In this document: positions 55,004-63,611 of the stretch, piece after piece | Layout: the number at the start of each line of letters is the position of its first letter | Numbering within the stretch: position 1 is the first letter of the stretch | Source: Anaerovibrio lipolyticus DSM 3074 | GTDB taxonomy: Bacteria > Bacillota > Negativicutes > Selenomonadales > Selenomonadaceae | Length of the DNA stretch: 64,000 bases | Direction of reading: 5' to 3' | Assembly: GCF_900141865.1 (NCBI RefSeq) | Contig: NZ_FQYW01000010.1 | Coordinates: forward strand, 1 to 64,000 | Position numbers and translations under genes: made by a program | The notes under the pieces: model-generated | Told to the model about the DNA's origin: nothing | Seen by the model: only the letters and a program-made list of their open reading frames with translations | Databases searched by the model: none

Positions 55004-56986
55004 TTAGAACTTATAAGTGTAGTTAAGCATAAAGGTTGTTGGTGCACAGAAATAATCAGAGGAAGAATTAGATGTGCGATCACGTCTGTTAAGTACATTT
55101 TCAATATTAAGATTAAATTCGCTATGCTCATCCGGAGTATAGATAAAGTTCCAATTAGACAGGAGATAAGGCTTAACAGCCTCATTTGGTCCAGATTGGG
55201 ACTGATAACGAGAGCACATATATGTAAAGTTCAAATTAGTCTTAAACTTCTTATATTTGTAGCCAATTCCACCATCTAACTGGAGACGACCATATACATT
55301 TTCCCACTGATTCCTCATCTGAAGCTTCTTAGCGTTATCGCTCTTACTCTGTGGATGCTGCCATGTTATACCATAGTTATAACTCCACTTATCTCCACCA
55401 TCTATCTTGCAGGATAATTCAATACCAGTATTGCGGAAATCTACATTTGTATACTGATAATATTTCTTTTTCGTATCCCATGATGCGGTAATATTATCCT
55501 CGACATCAATATGGAAAAGAGCAGCCTTCCAAGTGTGACTACCATGATTTTGTTTCCAGCCTATTTCATAATTGATACCCTTAGCTGGTTTTAAATCAGG
55601 ATTTGGAATAGCGAAATCAGTATTCTTATTCATCTCTGAATAAGTTGGCATCTTAAAGGACTGGGCAATAGACAAATACAGGTTATTTTCCTCATTCATC
55701 TTATGTAACCAAGAACCGGACATACTAAAATTATTATAGTTCTGATCCCTATAGGCACCAGTAGTCCAAGTCTCACGGGCACCAAAGGTTGCAGTATTCT
55801 TTGCGTCAAATTGGTGCTCTATCTGAGTAAAAGCAGCCCAAACATTTCTGCCAAAACTTGAATTTTTTGAACTAATAATGTTCTTTTTTGTATCAGTTGT
55901 TATATATGCATTATAAATTTCTCGCTGACCACTAATACCAGCAATAAGATTAGTTGAATTATTTAAATACCATTTCTTCTGAACATCTGCACCGTAAGAG
56001 ACGTTTTTCTCACGTGTATGGTATGGGGTACCTGCATAATTTAATTTGTTGGTAACTCCTCTTGATTCGATAAAGTTTAGATTATTAAAAATTGAAACCT
56101 TCCAATCCTTATCATGGAAAACAGCTTGGAAATTGTGATTTGTAGTATCATAACGTCTGGTCTGGTAAAGATCTCCGACCTTAGCTTTGCCTGTATAACC
56201 TGGTAAAGTAGCAGTTATATATCTGTCATAATATCCCATATTCTCAGAAAAATTATAATAAATATCCCATTTATCATTTAGAGAGCCAGAAATATTAAAG
56301 TTTTCCTTAGATAAATCTCTGGTATAATACCTCAATTCTGCATTTTTTGCATCCTTATTAATATTTGGTGTACACTGGTCAAAGCTTTTGCCAAGCATGG
56401 ATTTATAATAACCCACACGCCAATTACCACTGCCTACATTTACCCCATAGTTATATCCTTCACGATTACCAAAACCTACTGTAACAGTATTTTCCTGAGT
56501 ATTTTTCTTCAAAATGATGTTGACTACACCACCAATAGCATCGGAACCGTACAAAGTAGAACCATTGCCCTTAATTACCTCTATACGTTCAATATTACGT
56601 GCATCAATGGAGCCTAAATCATATTTTCCTCTATATTCCATAGGCGTACCATTAATCAAAATTAAGGTACCATCCTTATAACCACGAATAATTACATCAT
56701 TAGTCATGGTGCCCATATTGGAATTAGCATTACCTATACAATCATACTGAATACCATTTAATTGCTTCAGTACATCCATAGCAGATCTAACGCCCATTTC
56801 TTTAATTTTATCTGCAGTAACAATCTCAGTACCAGCAGGAACATCCACGTCCTTCTTCTCAGTTCTGGTTGCAGTTACAATGACCTCCTCGTCACCGAAA
56901 TCCACAACATCAGCTGCAAATACGCTTGAGCCAGCGGCCATTATTGCCAAAGCAATAGCAGCACTCAAATACTTCTTTTCCTTCAT
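55004..56986 (-). CDS. TonB-dependent outer-membrane receptor (BtuB-like candidate)
   Basis: A receptor of about 660 residues for active uptake across the outer membrane. Signal peptide (MKEKKYLSAAIALAIMAAGS), TonB box region EEVIVTATRTEKK, plug domain (IVTADKIKEMGVRSAMDVLK; VIIRGYKDGTLILINGTPM; IERIEVIKGNGSTLYGSDAI; GGVVNIILKK) and a 22-strand barrel ending in Phe (LNYTYKF). ATG 56986 begins the signal peptide after GGAG; an upstream in-frame start is discounted. It follows the riboswitch-controlled binding protein gene by 90 bases, so cobalamin is the most likely cargo. Confidence 0.9.
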   Translation of the reverse strand: MKEKKYLSAAIALAIMAAGSSVFAADVVDFGDEEVIVTATRTEKKDVDVPAGTEIVTADKIKEMGVRSAMDVLKQLNGIQYDCIGNANSNMGTMTNDVIIRGYKDGTLILINGTPMEYRGKYDLGSIDARNIERIEVIKGNGSTLYGSDAIGGVVNIILKKNTQENTVTVGFGNREGYNYGVNVGSGNWRVGYYKSMLGKSFDQCTPNINKDAKNAELRYYTRDLSKENFNISGSLNDKWDIYYNFSENMGYYDRYITATLPGYTGKAKVGDLYQTRRYDTTNHNFQAVFHDKDWKVSIFNNLNFIESRGVTNKLNYAGTPYHTREKNVSYGADVQKKWYLNNSTNLIAGISGQREIYNAYITTDTKKNIISSKNSSFGRNVWAAFTQIEHQFDAKNTATFGARETWTTGAYRDQNYNNFSMSGSWLHKMNEENNLYLSIAQSFKMPTYSEMNKNTDFAIPNPDLKPAKGINYEIGWKQNHGSHTWKAALFHIDVEDNITASWDTKKKYYQYTNVDFRNTGIELSCKIDGGDKWSYNYGITWQHPQSKSDNAKKLQMRNQWENVYGRLQLDGGIGYKYKKFKTNLNFTYMCSRYQSQSGPNEAVKPYLLSNWNFIYTPDEHSEFNLNIENVLNRRDRTSNSSSDYFCAPTTFMLNYTYKF

Positions 56987-57076
56987 TTTCCATTCTCCTC
57001 TAAAAATTATTATTAACAAAGCTGTTACAGCCTTGATAACATGCCCATTATCTTATGCCTATAATATATTCAAAAC

Positions 57077-58069
57077 CTACTCAGCCACAGACAGATGCTG
57101 CTGATCATCTAATTTAAAAGCATCCCCATAGGCAGAATATGCTATCTCCTGGGCTCCAAAGCAAAAGTCCTGGGATGATGAATAAATATAGGCATCTCTC
57201 GGCTCCCTAATACCACCATTTTTAATGGCTTTAATCTGCTGCAGTGATGGGTCCTTGGTATACTGATCCTTAAATGCCTGATTATCAAAGGAACCATGGG
57301 CGGAATAGCTTGGAAGCAAAATAATATCAGGGTCTATCTTTAAAAGCATTTCCTTGGTGAGCTTCACCCCACGTTTTAACCCAGCCTCAGAAAGACCATT
57401 TATAACCCCAGCCCACTTGCATTCATCATCATAAATGCAGTCCCTGCCACCATAATTCTGTACTACAGATATCAAGGCCACACGCTTTCGCTGGTCAGCA
57501 GGAACCTGTGCATCTATCTTTGCTTTAAGGGTATTTAATCGCTCCTCCATGAGAGTAATAAGCCTTTCGCCCTTTTCACCTTCTCCCAGAGCTGCAGCTA
57601 TAAGACGAATATTATCTTTAATATCCCCAAGATTTTTGGAGCCCTTTACTACCACCACATTAATTCCCATATCCCGCAGGGACTGAACGTAATCAAGATT
57701 TCCCCAATCGGCTGCTATCACCAGGTCCGGCTGCAAAGCGATGATTTCTTCCAGCTTCGGATGTCTTACCTTATTGGGAATCTGCTTGGCCAGCTCCACC
57801 ACATTGGAACTGGCTGGATCATCAAGATTTGTATTGCAGGCAATCATTCGTTCAGGCTTAACCAAGCCCAGCACAATATTGTCAGTACCAATAGTCATAG
57901 TGACAATTCTCGAAGGCTTTTCCTTAAAGTGAATTACTGTACCATGAATGTCAGTAACTTCATATTCCCCACCTTTAGACGCACTATCATTACCGCAACC
58001 AGACATAACCAATGACATCAATGCAATTAACAACAGTAGAATAAATTTTATGTTTAATGCTATTTTCAT
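57077..58069 (-). CDS. Cobalamin/iron-type ABC substrate-binding lipoprotein (BtuF-like)
   Basis: A lipoprotein of about 330 residues, class III (FecB/BtuF fold). Lipobox LVMSGCGND (Cys25). It shows EYEVTDIHGTVIHFKEKPSR, then HPKLEEIIALQPDLVIAAD and IDPDIILLPSYSA, typical of corrinoid and siderophore binders. It is the first gene after the cobalamin riboswitch (58255-58432) and its terminator, so its level should fall when cobalamin is plentiful. ATG 58069 is preceded by GGGGAGATATT; an in-frame extension to 58210 runs through the terminator and is not used. Binding of B12 is inferred from the riboswitch. Confidence 0.9.
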   Translation of the reverse strand: MKIALNIKFILLLLIALMSLVMSGCGNDSASKGGEYEVTDIHGTVIHFKEKPSRIVTMTIGTDNIVLGLVKPERMIACNTNLDDPASSNVVELAKQIPNKVRHPKLEEIIALQPDLVIAADWGNLDYVQSLRDMGINVVVVKGSKNLGDIKDNIRLIAAALGEGEKGERLITLMEERLNTLKAKIDAQVPADQRKRVALISVVQNYGGRDCIYDDECKWAGVINGLSEAGLKRGVKLTKEMLLKIDPDIILLPSYSAHGSFDNQAFKDQYTKDPSLQQIKAIKNGGIREPRDAYIYSSSQDFCFGAQEIAYSAYGDAFKLDDQQHLSVAE

Positions 58070-58120
58070 GTAATATCTCCCCTGTTTATCCTTGGCAAAC
58101 GACAACAATGCACAATAAAA

Positions 58121-58150
58121 AAAACGGTTAGAAAAAATCCGAACCGTTTT
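58121..58150 (-). terminator. Riboswitch expression-platform terminator
   Basis: AAAACGGTT (58121-58129) and AACCGTTTT (58142-58150) are perfectly complementary. The minus strand then reads TTTTTTTATT. The 5' arm of the minus-strand hairpin (AAAACGGTT) can also pair with ACCGTTTT at the 3' end of the aptamer (complement 58247-58254), giving a simple antiterminator. Confidence 0.85.
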
Positions 58151-58254
58151 AAATCGCACAAAAAAATAGCTTTTCATGCCATAATGGCAGAAAAGCAAGA
58201 TTAAGAGCAAAATAGCCTTAAATCCCCTTCCTGTCGCTCGCAGGTCAAAACGGT

Positions 58255-58432
58255 GATTTATAAACAGGCAGTTCTCCTGACTTGATTCATAGCTCTGCTA
58301 CACGCCTTCCCAGATTACATTAACCGTAACCCAGTGACAAATTCTATAGCTTCGCTCCTCTTACAGTGGCGGGACCGTGCTGGACTTGACCAGCTTCTCT
58401 ATTAAGCCTCACGGCACCTGTTTCAGTTTTAT
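58255..58432 (-). ncRNA. Cobalamin riboswitch
   Basis: The minus strand holds the conserved parts of the adenosylcobalamin aptamer in order: AACAGGTGCCGTGAGGCTTAA (one base longer than shown conserved core), GCACGGTCCCGCCACTGTAA, GGCGTGTAGCAG, and the B12 box AGTCAGGAGAACTGCCTGT (complement 58265-58283). It lies about 190 bases before the BtuF-like gene, with an intrinsic terminator in between, so ligand binding should cause premature termination. Confidence 0.95.
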
Positions 58433-58600
58433 TAAATTTTGATTAAAATCAAACAACAACTAAAAGTATACTCTTTTTGTTATAATTGTCAATTATAATT
58501 ACCAAAATAAATACTTATTAACTAAAATATCTTTATGGAATTATCATTAACCTTAAATAACAAATCATAATAATTTTAAATATCTTTTACGCACCATGAA

Positions 58601-59629
58601 CTATCGTATATCCATATTCTTTCTCAATAAATAGAGAAAATATGGCGTCCCCAAAACAGCTGTCATTATTCCAACATTTATTTCACTATTTGGAAGCAGC
58701 ATTCTGCCCACAGCATCACAAAATACCAGGAACACAGCTCCCCCCACCATACTTGCCGGTAATAGATGACGGTGATTTGGTCCCACCAGCATACGCATCA
58801 TGTGAGGAATAATCAAGCCTACAAATCCAATACTGCCTGTAATACATACAGAGCTGGCCGTAGTCATGGTGGCCACAGCAAGCAAAATTAGCCTGAATTT
58901 CGTAACATTCATCCCCACTGCCTTGGCCTCTGCTTCACCTAGAGCAAGAATATTCAGGTGTCTTGCCATAAGCATCATAATGATTATTCCCAAACTTATA
59001 GGTACAACACCCATAAATACATGCTCCCAACGGCGATAATCAAGACTGCCAATAGTCCAGAACAGGTACTGCTGAACCTTGTGATCGTCCATTATCGTCA
59101 GCATGGCGGCTGTCAAGGCACTAAATAGCATTCCTACCACCACACCAGCCAAAAGCAATGTCAATACAGGTATACGTCCATGTCGTGTGGCAAGACCTAT
59201 GGTAAGGGACACCGCAATTACAGCACCAATAAAAGCAGATATTGGAAGGCCAACGAGGCTGGTACTGTTAATTCCAATAATAATTGCTATTACGGCCCCA
59301 AAGGTGGCACCACTGGACACACCAATAATACCAGGATCTGCCAGCGGATTACTGAACAAGCCCTGCAGCACTGCCCCGGAGGCAGCTAATCCGGCTCCTA
59401 CCAAAAGCCCGACTACAGTTCTAGGGGAACGGATAAACATCAGCACAGCCTCCTGCTGCTCTGTTACATTTATATTTTCAAGGAACGGAAGGCCCATTTT
59501 ATGAAAAAACCACGCCACCACCTGCATAAAGCTCAAATCATATTGTCCTGCAGACAGGGAGGTGCAGATTACCAATAAAAGAGCCACAAACAAAATAACG
59601 GCTATGAGCTTGTGATGATAATTATTCAT
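58601..59629 (-). CDS. FecCD-family ABC permease (BtuC-like)
   Basis: A 342-residue permease with about ten helices for import of corrinoid, heme or siderophore. Motifs are RSPRTVVGLLVGAGLAASGA, GLFSNPLADPGIIGVSSGA, and GSIGFVGLIIPHMMRMLVGP (cytoplasmic coupling region), all typical of BtuC/FhuB/FecD. Its start overlaps the end of the ATPase gene by 8 bases. It lies just upstream of the cobalamin riboswitch, whose genes supply binding protein and receptor, so a BtuC role is plausible. About 170 AT-rich bases (58433-58600) with no clear feature separate it from the aptamer. Confidence 0.93.
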   Translation of the reverse strand: MNNYHHKLIAVILFVALLLVICTSLSAGQYDLSFMQVVAWFFHKMGLPFLENINVTEQQEAVLMFIRSPRTVVGLLVGAGLAASGAVLQGLFSNPLADPGIIGVSSGATFGAVIAIIIGINSTSLVGLPISAFIGAVIAVSLTIGLATRHGRIPVLTLLLAGVVVGMLFSALTAAMLTIMDDHKVQQYLFWTIGSLDYRRWEHVFMGVVPISLGIIIMMLMARHLNILALGEAEAKAVGMNVTKFRLILLAVATMTTASSVCITGSIGFVGLIIPHMMRMLVGPNHRHLLPASMVGGAVFLVFCDAVGRMLLPNSEINVGIMTAVLGTPYFLYLLRKNMDIR

Positions 59630-60482
59630 ACGCTACCGCCTTTCCGTGATTATGTTTGTCACCAATTATCGTTTTAATGAGCTCTTTTTTCCTGCTATCA
59701 TCAGGGGCAGGAACCGTAAAAATATCCACATGGCCAGTTTCCTTATTTATTAAAGAACGTATATCCACCCCATAGGCCTCAGTAAGCAGTTCGTCAGTAA
59801 GTACATCCCCAGGATTGCCATCAGCAATAATGTTCCCTTCTTTTAATAGCATAAGCCTGGAGCAATATCGGGCCGCCAAATTCAGTTCATGAACCACCAT
59901 GATAACCGTCTTGCCATATTTACACATTTCCTGACAAAAACGGAATATCTCCTCCTGATAAAATAAATCCAATCCCGATGCCGGCTCATCCAAAAACAAT
60001 ACATGGGTCTGCTGTGCCAGTACCTTGGCGAGATAAACACGCTGCCTCTGTCCTCCAGACATGGCTCTGATAGGTGTATTAGCCAGCTCCATGACTCCGG
60101 TATATTGCATGCAGGCATCCACAATGTCTGCGTCACTATCGCTGCTCTGCTCCCACCATTTCTTATATGGATACCTTCCCGCCATTACCATATCTCTGGC
60201 AGTATAATCAAAGGTCATTTCCACCTGCTGCTGAAGATAGGCAATCTGAACTGCCAGCTCCCGCTGTGAATAGCTTTTCAGCTCCTTGCCAAATAAGGTA
60301 ATACTCCCCTTTACCAAGGGTAAAAAGCCTCTAAGTGATTTCAACAGGGTACTTTTACCGGCACCATTTTTGCCAATAATACCAATAAATTCACCAGGAT
60401 TCACATCAAAGGAAGCGTTGGTTATTATTATATTCTTGTCATAACCAGTAGTTATGTTTTTAACACTTAATATTTTTTTCAT
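59622..60482 (-). CDS. FecE/BtuD-type ABC transporter ATPase
   Basis: A protein of about 286 residues. Walker A is GIIGKNGAGKSTLL, Q-loop IAYLQQQVEMTFDYT, signature RAMSGGQRQRVYLAKVL, Walker B VLFLDEPASGLD and the switch His in MVVHELN. The C-terminal 40 residues are longer than usual. It energises the permease encoded directly after it (8-base overlap). ATG 60482 is chosen as the family start (KKILSVKNITTGYDK); in-frame ATG/GTG codons lie up to 60497. Confidence 0.93.
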   Translation of the reverse strand: MKKILSVKNITTGYDKNIIITNASFDVNPGEFIGIIGKNGAGKSTLLKSLRGFLPLVKGSITLFGKELKSYSQRELAVQIAYLQQQVEMTFDYTARDMVMAGRYPYKKWWEQSSDSDADIVDACMQYTGVMELANTPIRAMSGGQRQRVYLAKVLAQQTHVLFLDEPASGLDLFYQEEIFRFCQEMCKYGKTVIMVVHELNLAARYCSRLMLLKEGNIIADGNPGDVLTDELLTEAYGVDIRSLINKETGHVDIFTVPAPDDSRKKELIKTIIGDKHNHGKAVAYE

Positions 60483-60576
60483 TAATGACATCATCACCTA
60501 TTATATTGTTTTAAACTCAAACTTCATTTTAAAACATCCAATAGTTTTAAGTATACTTTTTATAACGCCATTGTTC

Positions 60577-60701
60577 AAATTTTTCTTCTTTAGAAGAAAA
60601 ATCATCCAATTAGCGTTTCAACGAGCAGGGAGATATGCTCACCAGCTGTTGTAGTTTCTTTTCCCCCACCTAAAGAGGAAGGGGACATCTTAAAGCTCGT
60701 T
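60577..60701 (-). other. Structured leader candidate upstream of the ATPase-permease pair
   Basis: The 250-base gap between two ABC gene sets is rich in pairings. AACGAGC (60620-60626) and GCTCGTT (60695-60701) can form a closing stem around CCCC...GGGG (60664-60667 with 60681-60684). Alternatively GAGCA (60623-60627) pairs with the nearby TGCTC (60636-60640), which excludes the first stem. An 11-bp hairpin follows (60579-60602 in plus-strand coordinates), with few T after it. It is not a B12 aptamer: no B12 box is present. Either an undescribed regulatory leader or a dispersed repeat. Confidence 0.4.
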
Positions 60702-60739
60702 ATATTGTATATGTCAAACGATATCAATAAAAGATAGGG

Positions 60740-61507
60740 TTAAATCCTTGCAGATGAAAAAAATATATGAATTTCTCCCTTATCAGTTCTAAATATTTCA
60801 GCTTTAACACCATATATGTCTTTTATCATTTCACTGGTAAATATGTTTTCAGGAGTACCAATTCCTTTTATTCTTCCATCCTTTAATACCACTATACGGT
60901 CACAATACATAGCAGCAATATTTAAATCATGGATTGCTGCTATAGTTGTACATTTGGTACTTTTCACCAGTGACATTAATTGTAGTTGATATTTAATATC
61001 AAGATGATTAGTAGGTTCATCCAATATTAAGGCATCTGTATTCTGTACAAGGGCTCTGGCCAAAATCACCCGTTGCCGTTCACCACCGGACAATGTGTTA
61101 AAGTGGCGGTCCTCATAACCATCAAGTCCAACCCGTTTTAAAGCATCAGCCGCCATTAAATAATCTTCTCTACTATTCCGTTCTAATATACTTTTATGGG
61201 GTGCTCTCCCCATAATAACTACATTTTCCACAGTGAAATCAAACGAAAAGTCATTATGCTGGGCTACAACACTAATTTGTCTGGCTGTTTCCCTATAGGA
61301 CCTTTCTTTTATATTTATGCCATCGAAAAAAATGGCACCATTATCAGGCTTCAAAACTCTATATATGGTCTTTAACAAGGTTGATTTTCCACTGCCATTA
61401 GGACCAATAATTCCTAATAATTCACCAGGGTTAACAATAAAATTAAGTGCATTTATAATTTTTTTATTTCCCAGACTGACATCCAAATTATCAATTTTAA
61501 TTTCCAT
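60740..61507 (-). CDS. FecE-type ABC transporter ATPase
   Basis: A 255-residue ATPase for iron-complex or heme import. Walker A GIIGPNGSGKSTLL, signature NTLSGGERQRVILARAL, Walker B ALILDEPTNHLD, switch His in AAIHDLNIA. It starts 6 bases after the permease stop, in the order TonB receptor, binding protein, permease, ATPase. More AT-rich at third positions than the ATPase at 59622, as are its partner genes, so the set may have a different origin. Confidence 0.93.
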   Translation of the reverse strand: MEIKIDNLDVSLGNKKIINALNFIVNPGELLGIIGPNGSGKSTLLKTIYRVLKPDNGAIFFDGINIKERSYRETARQISVVAQHNDFSFDFTVENVVIMGRAPHKSILERNSREDYLMAADALKRVGLDGYEDRHFNTLSGGERQRVILARALVQNTDALILDEPTNHLDIKYQLQLMSLVKSTKCTTIAAIHDLNIAAMYCDRIVVLKDGRIKGIGTPENIFTSEMIKDIYGVKAEIFRTDKGEIHIFFSSARI

Positions 61508-61513
61508 TTATGA

Positions 61514-62554
61514 TTACCTCCCAAATCCATACGCCTTGCGAATAATCATATAAACAAAGCAAGGCGCACCAATAAGAGAAATAATAATACCCACAGGGAT
61601 TTCAGTATGTTCAATCAATGAGCGACATACTACATCTGCCAAAACCAATAAAATTGCCCCCATTAATCCTGACATTGGAAGCAAAAAACGATGTTCAGTG
61701 CCTATTGCGATTCTGGCAACATGAGGAACCAGCAAGCCAACAAATCCTATCATACCAGCCGAATAAACAATAAACCCAACCATCAATGAGCTTATTAACA
61801 TATATATCTGGCGATATTTTCTTATATCAATACCTAAAGTGATTGCTGTTTCATCCCCAAACAACATCATATCTAATACCCTATTCTGTATTACAAAAAA
61901 TAGAATACCACAAATGATTATTGCAGAAACAACAGGTAAAGATAACCAATCAGCACCAGCAAAGCTTCCCATCAGCCAAAAGGTTATTGTTTGTATGCCA
62001 TCTTTGTCTTGGGCAAAATACACAACAAAACTGGATAATGCCGAACATACCATACTTAGTGCCATACCTATCAGCAATAGCTTCACAGCATTTACTCCGC
62101 CACCAATATTTGCCAACAACAATACAAGTACAGATACTCCCAAGGCTCCTAAAAACGCTGCAACACCAATGAAGTTACTAAAAACTCCACTGCCTAATCC
62201 CAATAATATAGCCACCGTAGCCCCCAGAGATGCTCCTGAAGAAATACCCATTATATAAGGATCTGCTAAAGGATTTTTTATTATAGCCTGCATTACTACA
62301 CCACACACCGCCAATCCTGCACCTGCAATACATGCCAACAATACCCGCGGAATTCGTAATATCCAGATAATATCATGAAGAGGTCCCTGTCCAGGAGCAT
62401 CTACTGATTTATCACTTATTATTCCATTTATCACGGTTTGCCAAATATCCTGTAAAGATAAGTCAACAGAGCCTAGCAATAAAGACAAAAAAAGTTCTAC
62501 AACCAGTACCATTGCCAAGATGAAAATTAGAATATATTTTTTATTACAATTCAT
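61514..62554 (-). CDS. FecCD-family ABC permease
   Basis: An iron-complex/heme-type permease of about 346 residues with around ten helices. Landmarks are RIPRVLLACIAGAGLAVCGV, IIKNPLADPYIMGISSGA and GMIGFVGLLVPHVARIAIG. It overlaps the end of the binding protein gene by about 11 bases, so translation is coupled. ATG 62554 is the likely start. It pairs with the ATPase at 60740-61507. Confidence 0.93.
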   Translation of the reverse strand: MNCNKKYILIFILAMVLVVELFLSLLLGSVDLSLQDIWQTVINGIISDKSVDAPGQGPLHDIIWILRIPRVLLACIAGAGLAVCGVVMQAIIKNPLADPYIMGISSGASLGATVAILLGLGSGVFSNFIGVAAFLGALGVSVLVLLLANIGGGVNAVKLLLIGMALSMVCSALSSFVVYFAQDKDGIQTITFWLMGSFAGADWLSLPVVSAIIICGILFFVIQNRVLDMMLFGDETAITLGIDIRKYRQIYMLISSLMVGFIVYSAGMIGFVGLLVPHVARIAIGTEHRFLLPMSGLMGAILLVLADVVCRSLIEHTEIPVGIIISLIGAPCFVYMIIRKAYGFGR

Positions 62555-63557
62555 TCTTGCCTCCAAACAAATCAGGATAAAGGCCTGCCGCCATCAAACA
62601 TATACCGTCATATGTTCTTGTGGCACTACCGTAAACCGAATACAATGGCAGATTATAAACCCGCTTATTTTTTATAGCTGAAATATCCTGCAATGCAGGC
62701 TTTGACAAAAAATCATATGTTATCTTATCTGCATTGGCATAATTAAATTCAGAATATACCATAAAAATCACATCAGGATTTGCTTCTATCATTTCTTCAT
62801 AACTGATAGTTTTTCCAGTCTGAATCAGCTCACCATTTACCTGCTGCAATATATCACCAGCCAAAGAATTAGAACCATAAACCATGTAATTATCTTTCAT
62901 CTGCTCAATAATTATGGTTCGGGGGTGATTATAATCTTTAGTTGCTTGTTGTACTGATGCAATTTTATTTTTCATTCCATTGACCAATTCAATGGCCTTC
63001 TGTTTTTTCCCAATTATTTTACCTATATCCAATATATAATTATATTCATCTTCAATAGTTCTTTCCTTTTTCCCAGGCATTGTATTGGCTGCATAATATG
63101 TATTTATATTACGTCCGTGCCAAAAACTGGTCGGCTTTGTTGTTTTCTCAGAAAAGGTTGAGCTCCATGCCAATATAAAGTCAGGCTCAAGCATAAGGAT
63201 GTGTTCTGTATCAAGCAGCTGAAACTGTTTTATTGGTATTTTTTCATATTCATCCCTATATTCCGGCCTTAGGCAATCAGTGTAGGGCACACCTAAAGCC
63301 GCTACAATCTTATCTCCAGCTCCTAAGGCCAAGAGGGTTTCCACAGAGTTTTGCCATACAGCTACAATTCGATCCGGGGATTTTTTAAAATGTAATTCTA
63401 TAGGATGACCACCAGTAGCAAAATTATCTACAACAATTTCACCTTCTAAACCACCGATGGGATTTTCTGATTGTACATCAGAAGATGATCTGGCACATCC
63501 AGATAATAATATTGTCACAGATAACATTATTAATAATGATTTTATCCCCTTACTCAT
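62544..63557 (-). CDS. Iron-complex/heme ABC substrate-binding lipoprotein
   Basis: The 337-residue class III binding protein has a lipobox (TILLSGCARS; Cys21) and the FecB fold: SPDRIVAVWQNSVETLLALG, ILMLEPDFILAWSSTF, a long linking helix, ISYEEMIEANPDVIFMVYSE and ISAIKNKRVYNLPLYSV. The first half resembles FepB/FhuD-type siderophore binders; cobalamin cannot be excluded. GGAGC precedes the ATG. It is separated from the TonB receptor gene by a 10-bp perfect hairpin that may lower downstream expression or protect the receptor mRNA. Confidence 0.92.
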   Translation of the reverse strand: MSKGIKSLLIMLSVTILLSGCARSSSDVQSENPIGGLEGEIVVDNFATGGHPIELHFKKSPDRIVAVWQNSVETLLALGAGDKIVAALGVPYTDCLRPEYRDEYEKIPIKQFQLLDTEHILMLEPDFILAWSSTFSEKTTKPTSFWHGRNINTYYAANTMPGKKERTIEDEYNYILDIGKIIGKKQKAIELVNGMKNKIASVQQATKDYNHPRTIIIEQMKDNYMVYGSNSLAGDILQQVNGELIQTGKTISYEEMIEANPDVIFMVYSEFNYANADKITYDFLSKPALQDISAIKNKRVYNLPLYSVYGSATRTYDGICLMAAGLYPDLFGGKNEL

Positions 63558-63572
63558 TTTTTGCTCCTAAAT

Positions 63573-63598
63573 GTAAGGCGGCATCAAAGCCGCCTTAC
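63573..63598. terminator. Intercistronic hairpin between TonB receptor and binding protein genes
   Basis: GTAAGGCGGC (63573-63582) pairs perfectly with GCCGCCTTAC (63589-63598) across a 6-base loop. The minus strand continues ATTTAGGAGC with no T run, so it is a weak or partial terminator, or an mRNA-stabilising hairpin. Confidence 0.5.
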
Positions 63599-63611
63599 AC
63601 AATATAATTTC

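Noticed and set aside
57077-58210. Longer BtuF-like protein starting at 58210
   Set aside because: It would read through the riboswitch terminator hairpin; ATG 58069 with lipobox signal peptide is far better.
60498-60739. Second cobalamin riboswitch before the ATPase-permease pair
   Set aside because: No B12 box and no GCCACTG core were found in the gap on the minus strand.
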